A DNA stretch of 27,299 bases from a virus, in the IMG/VR virus record IMGVR_UViG_3300025892_000122, positions 1 through 27,299 of that record; one strand, given 5' to 3'. A program made the position numbers and the translations under genes. Within the stretch, counting starts at the first letter, position 1, and each line of letters begins with the position of its first letter. A model generated the notes under the pieces. The model saw nothing but the letters and a program-made list of their open reading frames with translations. It was not told the DNA's origin and made no database searches. Positions 7,777-15,627 of this stretch are shown one piece after another.

Positions 7777-8545
7777 AATCTGTCCTTAAAAATCCGAAAT
7801 CGGAATCACCTAAAATGTTCAATGTTGTTGGGTTAGGTTCAATTTGTATTGTTTTTATTCTTAAATCTGAATCAGCTAATCCTGATCCTACATCAAAAAC
7901 TTTAGCTCTAACATCACGCACGATTTTAGAATTAGATAAGCCACTGTAAAATCTGACTCTCATTTCAAAATCCATTGTGTATATAATTGTTCTACGAGAT
8001 GCTAATTCACTTTCAAAATCATCTTGAAAACTGACTCCACCAATTGTAATTGGAATGTCTTCTAATATATCTGGATAATCTGTGAAAGGTTTTAAAGTTA
8101 TTGAATATTGAGGATTAAATGTTGGTAAAATTTGCTCTACTATTTGCAAAGCATCGTCTTGAGTTTTACAGTAAATATTTAATTGAAAAGTAAGTATATA
8201 TGGAACACCAGTAAAAAACTTAGCTCTATCGTTAGCCGTGTTACCAAATTTTTGAAATGTATTTGTTTTTGCAATTTGTCTAGCATTGTCGTATGATAAC
8301 GAAGTTATTTCAAAAGACATACGTGGAAGTTTGATTGCAACTTTAGTATTGTCTCGTAAACTCGGATTCTCGCGGATACGATCAAGATATTTTACTTTTG
8401 GAGCATATGCAAGAGGTACTTTTACTTGAGAAGTTGACGCACCAGTCGTTTGATTTTTACGAATGACGTATATATTATTAAACAGTTTGCCAAAAATTGC
8501 AACTGCACGTCTAGTCTTTTCGTGATAAAAGTGTCCGCCAAACAT
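7751..8545 (-). CDS. 15: Tail sheath stabiliser / tail completion protein gp15 homologue
   Basis: This 264-aa protein is close to T4 gp15 (272 aa). The N-terminus MFGGHFYHEKTRRAVAIFG, followed by LFNNIYVIRK, is characteristic of the family, as are VPLAYAPKVKYLDRI, PRMSFEITSLSYD and VPYILTFQLNIYCKTQDDALQIVEQILP. gp15 forms the hexameric ring that caps the tail and joins it to the neck. The start shares one base with the stop of the preceding 87-aa gene (TAATG), indicating coupled translation. The C-terminus is acidic and overlaps the gp16 start by 26 bases. Confidence 0.93.
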   Translation of the reverse strand: MFGGHFYHEKTRRAVAIFGKLFNNIYVIRKNQTTGASTSQVKVPLAYAPKVKYLDRIRENPSLRDNTKVAIKLPRMSFEITSLSYDNARQIAKTNTFQKFGNTANDRAKFFTGVPYILTFQLNIYCKTQDDALQIVEQILPTFNPQYSITLKPFTDYPDILEDIPITIGGVSFQDDFESELASRRTIIYTMDFEMRVRFYSGLSNSKIVRDVRAKVFDVGSGLADSDLRIKTIQIEPNPTTLNILGDSDFGFLRTDYDADSDAP

Positions 8546-8808
8546 TAGCTATTATATATTTTAGTCAAATGATCTTCAAAGGATTCCACCTTTGTTAACC
8601 TATCTGGCCAGAGAATATACTCCTTTTCTGGGTTTTTCTTTAAATTATTCAGTAGTGGAATAATTGCATTATATAGTTTATCTATCTTATCTTGAGTTGC
8701 AACTGCAGTCGTTTCAACCTCTGCTGCTTTTGCTTGTGTTTTTTGAACTGCTTCGAGTTCGTTTTCGTCTACAGCTGTAAAGCCAAAATCAAAAAAATCA
8801 TCTGCCAT
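8545..8808 (-). CDS. Unrecognised 87-aa protein between gp14 and gp15
   Basis: The protein is not recognised. It starts with an aromatic-acidic patch (MADDFFDFGFTAVDENELE), continues into a predicted helix rich in Ala, Glu, Lys and Gln (about residues 18-60) that may form a coiled coil, and ends with EYILWPDRLTKVESFEDHLTKIY. There is no signal peptide or membrane segment. It is tied into the late operon by one-base TAATG overlaps with gp14 upstream and gp15 downstream, so it is probably co-expressed with the neck proteins. T4 has no gene here. A minor neck or assembly factor is possible, but unproven. Confidence 0.75.
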   Translation of the reverse strand: MADDFFDFGFTAVDENELEAVQKTQAKAAEVETTAVATQDKIDKLYNAIIPLLNNLKKNPEKEYILWPDRLTKVESFEDHLTKIYNS

Positions 8809-9701
8809 TAGTCATTCCCTGATGGATCACCGAATGGGTTTGACTCACTAAAATCGAGAAAGTCATCACCAAAAGTTCCAAAATCTGTGTTTTGTTCATT
8901 TTCAGCAAGTTTATTTAATTCACTAACTGTTTGTAAAGTGTGTATGTTAGTAGCTGAATCAACAGTAACTGTGCTGTCTGCTTGAAATAGTTTAAACGTT
9001 GCGTCTGAAGATGCAAGATTGATTGCATGCATTGTGCCGTCTGAATCTGAGTATTTAGCAACTTCTGCTGTAACAAGTATGCCACTTTGATTTTGAGTTA
9101 TAGTTGTTCCAACTTCAATTGGCTTTCTATTAAGAACGTCTGCCCCTTGTATTTTTAACAGATATGTATACCCGTGATCTGTTTCAATGTCTTGAATTTC
9201 TTCAATGCCAGTATCAAAGTTTTCACTATTAAAGTCGAACAACTGAGCACGACATTTAAATGTTGGAAGGTTTGCTAATTGGTAAAACGGCTGCTCGTGT
9301 TCCACGTGTGTTATTTGAAACATTGATTTAGAAAGTGGTAAATATATCAAATCACCTTCACGTGGACGTTCGCTATTAATAGCGTTATCAGCGCCTATTG
9401 TTGCATTCCATCTACGTCTTGATACTACAAAAGTAGCTTCATCTCTTATTTCAACTCCGAATCGAGTGAATAAGTCTCCTTCTCCATCGAAACCTTCGAT
9501 ATTGTCAATATACATTTCTATTTTATAACTTGAATTATATGTCGCAGGTATTTCATCACCAAAAACTCTATCTTCAAATACAGTTTCTCGTGGCAAATAG
9601 TATACATCTTGACCATATATTTTTAGAGATTCAATAACGAGATCTTCATAGAGATTCTGTTCTGCTTTTACATTGTCTCTTATATAATAATTGCGAGCCA
9701 T
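8808..9701 (-). CDS. 14: Neck protein gp14 homologue
   Basis: This 297-aa protein is somewhat longer than T4 gp14 (256 aa). Family features are the N-terminus MARNYYIRDNVKAEQNLYEDLVIESLKI split around YGQDVYYLPRE, the DRVFGDEIPATYN segment, EMYIDNIEGFDGEGDLFTRFGVEIRDEATFVV, and GDLIYLPLSKSMFQITHVE. The C-terminal part ends in an acidic, Phe-rich tail (FGTFGDDFLDFSESNPFG). gp14 and gp13 form the neck complex that seals the filled head and connects it to the tail. The start has a TAGGATG ribosome-binding site and follows gp13 by four bases. Confidence 0.93.
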   Translation of the reverse strand: MARNYYIRDNVKAEQNLYEDLVIESLKIYGQDVYYLPRETVFEDRVFGDEIPATYNSSYKIEMYIDNIEGFDGEGDLFTRFGVEIRDEATFVVSRRRWNATIGADNAINSERPREGDLIYLPLSKSMFQITHVEHEQPFYQLANLPTFKCRAQLFDFNSENFDTGIEEIQDIETDHGYTYLLKIQGADVLNRKPIEVGTTITQNQSGILVTAEVAKYSDSDGTMHAINLASSDATFKLFQADSTVTVDSATNIHTLQTVSELNKLAENEQNTDFGTFGDDFLDFSESNPFGDPSGND

Positions 9702-9705
9702 ATTA

Positions 9706-10461
9706 TCATCCTATAAAAAAGTCAGCTGGCATTTCGTGTTCTAATCTAATCCTTTCTCGTAGGTCTGCAATCTCACCTAAAGCGTCGTCATAAATTTGTC
9801 TGCCATTAATAATAACTCCACCTGGTAATTGCATACCTTCAAACTTCATTAAGTTCATTCCCCATTGTTGTTTTATTAATGCAGTTGTATATTCTTTTAG
9901 CCACATGTCGTTATAAATTGCAGTAAATGAATCTGCTGTGATTGTGCTATAATACTCGTACACCACGTAATCATCAGCTTTAATGTCTAAATCTTCGATG
10001 TGTCCGAAAACGTAAAGTCTGTTTTGTTTACGAGCAAAATCAACCATAGAATGACCATTAAGTGTTTGATCCAATAGAGAAAGATATTGCTGAATTTGTT
10101 CGTAATACGCGATATCACCGGCAAACTGAGTCATATCAGTAAGCTCTGATAAATGCATTTGATATCTTAAATTAAATAAATTTTTAGATGCGCTGGCACT
10201 TGAAATAAATGGAAAAACTCGAGTTACATATTGCACATCTGCAGCAGTAGTAATATACTTATTCGTTATATCAGCGTCGGTTAACTGATGGGATTTATAT
10301 GCACGATATGTTGCGTCAGAATGATACTCTTGGTAGTACTGTATCGCTTCGTCAACTCTATCTTCAAGCTGATCTTCATCAACGTTAATTTCTAGCACTG
10401 GTTCTCCTAATCGACGCTTACAATAATCGATAAGAGTATCTCTAGAGTTAGGGTTAGCCAT
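9706..10461 (-). CDS. 13: Neck protein gp13 homologue
   Basis: The protein has 251 aa; T4 gp13 has 309. The N-terminal segment SRDTLIDYCKRRLGEPVLEINVDEDQLEDRVDEAIQYYQEYH, read in two parts, is highly characteristic of marine T4-like gp13. The middle holds QIQQYLSLLDQTLNG and VYEYYSTI, and the C-terminus has LIKQQWGMNLMKFEGMQLPGG and ADLRERIRLEHEMP. It forms the head-completion part of the neck with gp14. The gene is followed immediately by gp14 and preceded by the fibre-like gene, whose stop shares a base with this start (TAATG). Confidence 0.93.
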   Translation of the reverse strand: MANPNSRDTLIDYCKRRLGEPVLEINVDEDQLEDRVDEAIQYYQEYHSDATYRAYKSHQLTDADITNKYITTAADVQYVTRVFPFISSASASKNLFNLRYQMHLSELTDMTQFAGDIAYYEQIQQYLSLLDQTLNGHSMVDFARKQNRLYVFGHIEDLDIKADDYVVYEYYSTITADSFTAIYNDMWLKEYTTALIKQQWGMNLMKFEGMQLPGGVIINGRQIYDDALGEIADLRERIRLEHEMPADFFIG

Positions 10462-11849
10462 TAACTACCAGCTCCAATCACTGTTTTCAGAGTTGAACCT
10501 GCAGTATTTTTAATTAACAACGTACTTGCACTCGCTAATTCAGATGAAGTAACTGTATTGGCAGCGAGAGATACCGAAATATTAATAGCAGCAGATCCAT
10601 CAAAGTTAGCAGTACCTGTTGCATCTCCAGAAATTTGAATCGCTCGAGCCGTCGCAAGTGCTGTTGCAGTGTCAGCGTTACCTGTTAGAGCTCCAACAAA
10701 TCCAGTGGCAGTTATTTTTCCAGTACTTGGATTATAAGTCATATTGCCATCGGCTTCGACGCCAAGGTTACCAGAACCTGCAGCTCCTGCAGCAAAGAGA
10801 ATCACATTACTTTCATCAGTATTTTCGTTATCGCTAACTGTAACTGTTGTTGCTACAGTCGCAGTACCAGCTGTGCCAGACACATCGCCTGTTACATCAC
10901 CGGTAAGGTTAGCTATTAAAGCTCCAGTTGCAACTGTCATATTACCAGTTGAAGCACCTGTAGCAGTAGTTGTACCTAATTTAAATTTGTCTTCTGATTC
11001 ATCCCAAATAAATGCTGCATTATTACCAGTTGAACCACGTTCAAATACAAATCCGAGATCGTTAGCATTCGAACCTGCACCTGTATTTAATTCAATCAAA
11101 GGATCGGCGACTAAACTATTTGTTGAATTGACAGTTGTAGTTGTTCCATTAACCGTGAGATTGCCACCAAGAATTACGTTACCTGAAGCATATAAACCAG
11201 CAAATGTTACTGAGTCAGTTGTTCCTACAGCTTGACCGATAGAAAGTGTACCGCTGGCAGAATCGATACCTACTCCTGTTCCCGCTTGCATAGTTGACAT
11301 GACATTAGCTTGTGTTACTCCAGTCAATGTAAATCGACCTGTAGCTGAATCATAATCTAAACTTCCTAATCCGCTACCAGTAGCAACATTCATATGAGCT
11401 CGTACTTCAGCTGCACTTGGTCCTGTATATGTAAATTTTCCAGAAGCAGAATCAAAAGCAAAAGAACCATCACCACCTGCATCTGTTACTTGAAGATGAC
11501 TTCGAGTTCTAGCTGCTGTAGTAAAAAGATTCGTTGAACCTTCGGCTAGATCATCAGTACCTAATGTTCCAAGAGTGGCTGCTGTAATACCAGCGGTTGC
11601 TCCTGCACTATCTTGTATGGATAACTTATTACCATCAGCTCGTAATTTTACACCACCAAGGTGAATCGTGCCAGACGATAAAAATATATCTCTAAATTTA
11701 AGAGATGAAGTACCAATGTCATAAGCCGAGTCTGCACCCGGTGTTATGTGTCCATTGACTTCTAGTGCTCCTTGAACGTCAAGTCTGTCAGATGACGGGA
11801 TTTCTCTAATTGATGCTCCCGATATGACTAGTGGAATACGATCTGCCAT
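10461..11849 (-). CDS. Fibre-like structural protein at the fibritin (wac) position
   Basis: This 462-aa, Ala/Gly/Thr/Ser-rich protein has repetitive beta-type sequence and is unlike any enzyme. It contains a DIGTSSLKFRDIFLSSGTIHLGG segment (about 44-66, read in parts), one copy of a 34-residue repeat starting DAGGDGSFAFDS, a decayed copy (GSLDYDSATGRFTLTG), and a region around DPLIELNTGAGSNANDLGF that matches a segment of the next fibre protein. The C-terminus (SSELASASTLLIKNTAGST) could be a trimerising tip. T4 places whisker protein gpwac next to gp13, so this may be a fibritin-like or short-fibre protein; no T4 sequence match is evident. It has its own TATAAATA box and an AGAAGGA ribosome-binding site. 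Confidence 0.75.
   Translation of the reverse strand: MADRIPLVISGASIREIPSSDRLDVQGALEVNGHITPGADSAYDIGTSSLKFRDIFLSSGTIHLGGVKLRADGNKLSIQDSAGATAGITAATLGTLGTDDLAEGSTNLFTTAARTRSHLQVTDAGGDGSFAFDSASGKFTYTGPSAAEVRAHMNVATGSGLGSLDYDSATGRFTLTGVTQANVMSTMQAGTGVGIDSASGTLSIGQAVGTTDSVTFAGLYASGNVILGGNLTVNGTTTTVNSTNSLVADPLIELNTGAGSNANDLGFVFERGSTGNNAAFIWDESEDKFKLGTTTATGASTGNMTVATGALIANLTGDVTGDVSGTAGTATVATTVTVSDNENTDESNVILFAAGAAGSGNLGVEADGNMTYNPSTGKITATGFVGALTGNADTATALATARAIQISGDATGTANFDGSAAINISVSLAANTVTSSELASASTLLIKNTAGSTLKTVIGAGS
11382..11483 (-). repeat. Single copy of the 34-aa fibre repeat in the 462-aa protein
   Basis: This 102-base segment encodes a unit starting DAGGDGSFAFDSASGK and ending AAEVRAHMNVA. 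It matches the three tandem units in the next fibre gene at most positions, pointing to duplication or recombination between the two genes. Confidence 0.85.
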
Positions 11850-11876
11850 TTTTTTTTTCCTTCTAGTTTCTTATTC

Positions 11877-11884
11877 TATTTATA
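11877..11884 (-). promoter_or_regulatory. T4-type late promoter box TATAAATA before the 462-aa fibre gene
   Basis: An exact TATAAATA on the minus strand lies about 28 bases before the ATG at 11849, in the short gap after the 1105-aa fibre gene. It would drive the 462-aa fibre gene and, by readthrough, the gp13-gp17 block. Confidence 0.75.
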
Positions 11885-11886
11885 CG

Positions 11887-14800
11887 TTAAAGCGAGATAG
11901 TTACTTCTGCGCTATCTTTATCTAATAATGTTACTGAATTACCAAAACCAATAGCCGCTCCAGTTGTGATAGTTGCTGCTTGTGTAATTGCTAGCTCCAC
12001 TTGAGTTACTCCAGCGCTATCATCGAAGTTAAGGTTAAATCCTGTTGCTCCTTGTCTAAGTCCAACATAAGCCGAATCTACAAGAGATGTTATATGTTCA
12101 CGCGTTAAAACTGTTCCTGTTGAATCAGGTAATGTCAAAGTATGATTGCTAGTGTAATTACTCGGTGTTAATATTTGAGAAAATGAATCACCAGCAAATG
12201 ATATTTTTTCGCTATTAGATAATACAATACCAGTTGGTGTTAATTTCATCTTAGTTCTGATACCGCCAGCTTGTCTTACTTGAAAATGTAATTCAGCGTC
12301 TTCTGTACCATCAGATGCATCGTTAATAAACGTTGCTATTTGACTCATTAATGTAGCTTCTTGAGCGTCGTTTCTTCCGCGGAACTCAATTGCAGCAATA
12401 GCATCTGAATCTGCAGCACTTGAACTATTTCTATCAAGTACAATTGTTGGTCCAGCTGCAGCCCCAGCGTCGTTTAGAGTAACTGTAAATTGATCAGTAG
12501 TAAGACTTTTTGCGCGAAGATTAACATAGCTTGAATCGATTAAACTAATTGTTCTTTCAGAATCAAGTGTATTTTGTTCAATATAAGCTGAATCTACAAA
12601 TAACGCATCATTTCTAATTAAGTTGATAGTTCTTTCAGAATCGAGTGAATTTAGCTCGATATATGCAGAATCTATATGTGATTGAATAACTTTACCACCA
12701 ATTCGAATTATATCAAAATCGGCTGAATCACCAGTGATACTACCATTTAATTCTACACCGTATTTTCTAGTTTTTAGAATTAAATTACCAGTAGAATCGT
12801 TTAGTTTTACACCGTCATCTGCTCCAACTTGTAACCAAATTGGATTACCGTTATTTTTTGATGCCAGATAAATGTCTTGTGCTTCAATGTAAATTCCACC
12901 AGTTGAGTCTTTAATTACGAGATTAGTAGGATTACGACTAATAATTGCATCATTTTCATTACCAAATGCTAATGATACGTTATCACCAAAACCACGAATT
13001 GCAGTTTTAAACGATCCACCATCTGCAGTACTAATGGTATATTCTCCAGTTGAAGAATCCCATGTAGTAGATGATATACTAGCAACCGCAACGGTTCCGA
13101 TGCTATCAATAAATCCAGAAGTATTAACTGTAATTTGTGGAATTAACGTTGCAGATCCATAAGTACCAGAATCAACAGTTGGTGCTCTTGATATATTACT
13201 AATACCACTAACGGTTAAATTTGTTAGTGTTGAAGAGTCAGCATTTAAACTAGCTACATTAAGATCTGCTTTTGCAAATCCTGTTGCACTACGATTTATC
13301 GTAGCTGATGAGTCTAGTGAAGAATCAACAACATCTCTAAACAAATAATATTGTTCGTTTGATGCATCTCTTATAAGACCAGTGTGTCTTTGTTGACCAC
13401 CTCTATAATATTTTCCTACAAATCCAAGATCAACAATATCTGTATTGATATTCGAATCAGCTAGATGAATTATTGGATCTGTGACTTTTAGAATTTGTGT
13501 ATTAAGTGTTGTTTGTGTACCAGAAACTGTTAGGTCTCCAGTTACAGTTACATTACCTATTTTAGCTGAGTCAGCTAATAAATCTGCAAATTGTGTTGAA
13601 CCAAAATTAAGTGATGTACCTGAGAGACTAGTAATTACTCCTGAATCTGCATCTAAAGAAACTGATCGTAATGTAGTAACATCAATGGTTGAAATATGCG
13701 CAGAATCTGCTGAAAATTGACCAATAAATCCAGAATCATAATGAATATTACTTCCAGCTACATTAAATAAATTTGCAGAATCAGCTTGTAGATTATTAAA
13801 TCCACCAATCGCTGTTGCAAATGTTTGACCATCTGCAGTACTAATTGTGAGTTTTTCGGTTGCAGAATCATAAGTAAGTCCTGTCACACCAGCAACTAAT
13901 ACTGATCCAGCAGAATCAACTTGACCTTGAGCATTAACTGTAAGAATAGGAACTCGAGTTGATGAACCATATGTTCCAGAATCAACTCCAGTGTTTGCGA
14001 TACTTAATTGATGAGTATTTGAATCGTACGTAAGACCGTTTGTTGCGCTTAAATGTAAACTTAAATCTGATTCAAAATTAGCTTGTGTGTATACGTTTTC
14101 AACATCAATACTAAATTCACCGGTGCCTGAGTTATAAGTAAGGTCACCACTAGCAGAAAATAATCCACGTACCTCGCTTGAATCGACAGATAGAACTCCA
14201 GTACTTGAAGTAAATACGACACCGTGGCCACCAGTAATATGTGCTCTTACTTCACTAGCATTTGGTCCAGTGTACGTTAATTTTCCTAAAGCAGAATCAT
14301 ATGTAAACGATCCGTCTCCACCTGCATCTATTACATTGATATGCGCTCTTGTTTCAGCTGCACTTGGTCCAGTGTAAGTGTATACACCTGTTGATGCATT
14401 ATAAGAAAATGAACCATCACCTCCAGCATCTTGTGCTGAAATATGAGCTCTTACTTCGACAGCAGATGGACCAGTATAAGTTATTTTACCACCGGCTGAA
14501 TCATAAGTAAGAGATCCATCGCCACCGGCATCAACTAAATTAATATATCCACGTATTGTGCCTCTTGATGTTGTATCACCTAAAGCTGAATCAAATCGAC
14601 TTCTTGTATAATATAAATTATCGCTTTCTTTCAAATCATTTGTTGAATTAGCGCTAAGATTAATTTTTGTAGTAGCATTATCAGAATCTCTTACAACAAA
14701 CTGTCCTGATGAATCACTAATTGAAAGTGCACCAAGTTGAATAGTTTGTCCAGAAAGAAATAATTTACGGAATTTTTTAGTTGCAGAACCTAGATCAATT

Positions 14801-15204
14801 GAGCTGTCATTTAATGGAATGATAGAAGTTGATAAAGCGCCAAGTAAGTTTAACGAACGCTCTGAATCAAGAGAGTTTGCTTCAACATACGAAGAATCGA
14901 CAAAATTACGTGTGAGACTTTGACCTGTTATAAATTTGACATAATCAGAATCAATAATCTGCTTTAACTCTGACGAGTCAAGAGACATTACAATATTATT
15001 AGAACTACTGTCAAAAGTAGATTTATCTAAACCGTGTCCTGCAATTAGAGATCCTGGTTTAAATAAATTATCACTTGGTGACATCACAAGGATATCGCCG
15101 TTTTGTCGACCTGCGCCTTCTACAACGCCAGAGGCCGCTTCGTTAATACTTTTAACGGGGCGTCCAACGATTATACGTTTAACGTAAGTCCTTTTTTCTG
15201 CCAT
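11887..15204 (-). CDS. Large repeat-rich tail fibre / appendage protein
   Basis: This 1105-aa protein is built from beta-type repeats very rich in Asp-Ser pairs. The N-terminus (MAEKRTYVKRIIVGRPVKS, then EGAGRQNGDILVM) is the likely attachment domain. Three tandem 34-aa units starting DAGGDGS follow at about residues 225-326. Related modules recur through the protein: SLDSERSLNLL, SLDSERTINLI and TLDSERTISLI, each linked to a SAYIE- or SSYV-type word. DPIIHLADSN matches the neighbouring fibre protein. The C-terminal region (NHTLTLPDSTGTVLTREHI, then DSAYVGLRQG) is typical of marine myovirus structural proteins. It is probably a trimeric virion fibre that contacts the host or links fibres to the baseplate. 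It occupies the place of T4 genes 10-12, with no similarity to them visible. The start has an AAGGA ribosome-binding site. Confidence 0.82.
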   Translation of the reverse strand: MAEKRTYVKRIIVGRPVKSINEAASGVVEGAGRQNGDILVMSPSDNLFKPGSLIAGHGLDKSTFDSSSNNIVMSLDSSELKQIIDSDYVKFITGQSLTRNFVDSSYVEANSLDSERSLNLLGALSTSIIPLNDSSIDLGSATKKFRKLFLSGQTIQLGALSISDSSGQFVVRDSDNATTKINLSANSTNDLKESDNLYYTRSRFDSALGDTTSRGTIRGYINLVDAGGDGSLTYDSAGGKITYTGPSAVEVRAHISAQDAGGDGSFSYNASTGVYTYTGPSAAETRAHINVIDAGGDGSFTYDSALGKLTYTGPNASEVRAHITGGHGVVFTSSTGVLSVDSSEVRGLFSASGDLTYNSGTGEFSIDVENVYTQANFESDLSLHLSATNGLTYDSNTHQLSIANTGVDSGTYGSSTRVPILTVNAQGQVDSAGSVLVAGVTGLTYDSATEKLTISTADGQTFATAIGGFNNLQADSANLFNVAGSNIHYDSGFIGQFSADSAHISTIDVTTLRSVSLDADSGVITSLSGTSLNFGSTQFADLLADSAKIGNVTVTGDLTVSGTQTTLNTQILKVTDPIIHLADSNINTDIVDLGFVGKYYRGGQQRHTGLIRDASNEQYYLFRDVVDSSLDSSATINRSATGFAKADLNVASLNADSSTLTNLTVSGISNISRAPTVDSGTYGSATLIPQITVNTSGFIDSIGTVAVASISSTTWDSSTGEYTISTADGGSFKTAIRGFGDNVSLAFGNENDAIISRNPTNLVIKDSTGGIYIEAQDIYLASKNNGNPIWLQVGADDGVKLNDSTGNLILKTRKYGVELNGSITGDSADFDIIRIGGKVIQSHIDSAYIELNSLDSERTINLIRNDALFVDSAYIEQNTLDSERTISLIDSSYVNLRAKSLTTDQFTVTLNDAGAAAGPTIVLDRNSSSAADSDAIAAIEFRGRNDAQEATLMSQIATFINDASDGTEDAELHFQVRQAGGIRTKMKLTPTGIVLSNSEKISFAGDSFSQILTPSNYTSNHTLTLPDSTGTVLTREHITSLVDSAYVGLRQGATGFNLNFDDSAGVTQVELAITQAATITTGAAIGFGNSVTLLDKDSAEVTISL
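14227..14532 (-). repeat. Three tandem 34-aa (102-base) repeats in the large fibre gene
   Basis: There are three head-to-tail units of exactly 102 bases (14532-14431, 14430-14329, 14328-14227). Each encodes DAGGDGS, then a (Y/S)xxSxGxxxYTGP core, then a (V/T)RAHI end. The spacing is exact, but the DNA copies have diverged at many positions, so the expansion is not recent. Confidence 0.92.
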
Positions 15205-15213
15205 GTCAGTTCC

Positions 15214-15570
15214 TTATTTAGTAACTGATGGTGTAACCTGTATTCGGCCTTCAAGGACTCTTTCAACAATTGTGGCATTATCACTATCGATAAAAGAGAT
15301 TTCTACATCATATACGTACTTCCCAGGTTTAAGCGCATCTGTTTGAGAATTAGTTAGTGAGAGGGTGACGATACCGGCGGTTGATGGAGTTGAAACAATA
15401 GCTGAGAAATCTTGTATGTCAGATGAGTCAGTAGATTTGTAATTCTTTTTCATCTTGGCTGTTACTGTGTGATTAAGTAAAGACTTAGCTCCTCCAGTGT
15501 GATCTACTAAATCTAATTGAATAGCTACATCACTGCCTTGATCTATAGTAATCTCTTCGTATTGTGCCAT
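15214..15570 (-). CDS. Small beta-rich virion protein, possibly Ig-like or BppU-type domain
   Basis: This 118-aa protein is predicted to be all beta. The strand pattern ITIDQGSDVAIQLDLVD, HTVTAKMKKNY, GIVTLSLTNSQTDAL, GKYVYDVEISF and ERVLEGRIQVTP resembles the immunoglobulin-like N-terminal domain found in some phage baseplate proteins (the BppU family). That likeness is a pattern judgement, not a search result. It precedes the large fibre gene by nine bases and has a late promoter upstream, so it is probably a virion component expressed with the fibres, perhaps a fibre attachment or baseplate accessory protein. Confidence 0.65.
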   Translation of the reverse strand: MAQYEEITIDQGSDVAIQLDLVDHTGGAKSLLNHTVTAKMKKNYKSTDSSDIQDFSAIVSTPSTAGIVTLSLTNSQTDALKPGKYVYDVEISFIDSDNATIVERVLEGRIQVTPSVTK

Positions 15571-15619
15571 GAACTACTCCAGTTGAGTTCCTTGTCGGTG
15601 GTTCCACCCTGCTAACCTT

Positions 15620-15627
15620 TATTTATA
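15620..15627 (-). promoter_or_regulatory. T4-type late promoter box overlapping the stop codon of the radical SAM gene
   Basis: An exact TATAAATA on the minus strand overlaps the TAA stop codon (15623-15625) of the upstream radical SAM gene and lies about 50 bases before the 118-aa gene. It marks the boundary between the enzyme module and the structural operon. Confidence 0.75.

Noticed and set aside
10744-11235. 163-codon open frame on the plus strand
   Set aside because: It lies wholly antisense to the fibre-like gene. Its repetitive Val/Pro/Ala product mirrors the repeats of that gene, and it has no ribosome-binding site or family likeness.
15597-15608. GGTGG-TT-CCACC inverted repeat before the 118-aa gene
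   Set aside because: The stem is only 4-5 bp with an unworkably small loop and no T-tract. It is too weak to call a terminator or operator.
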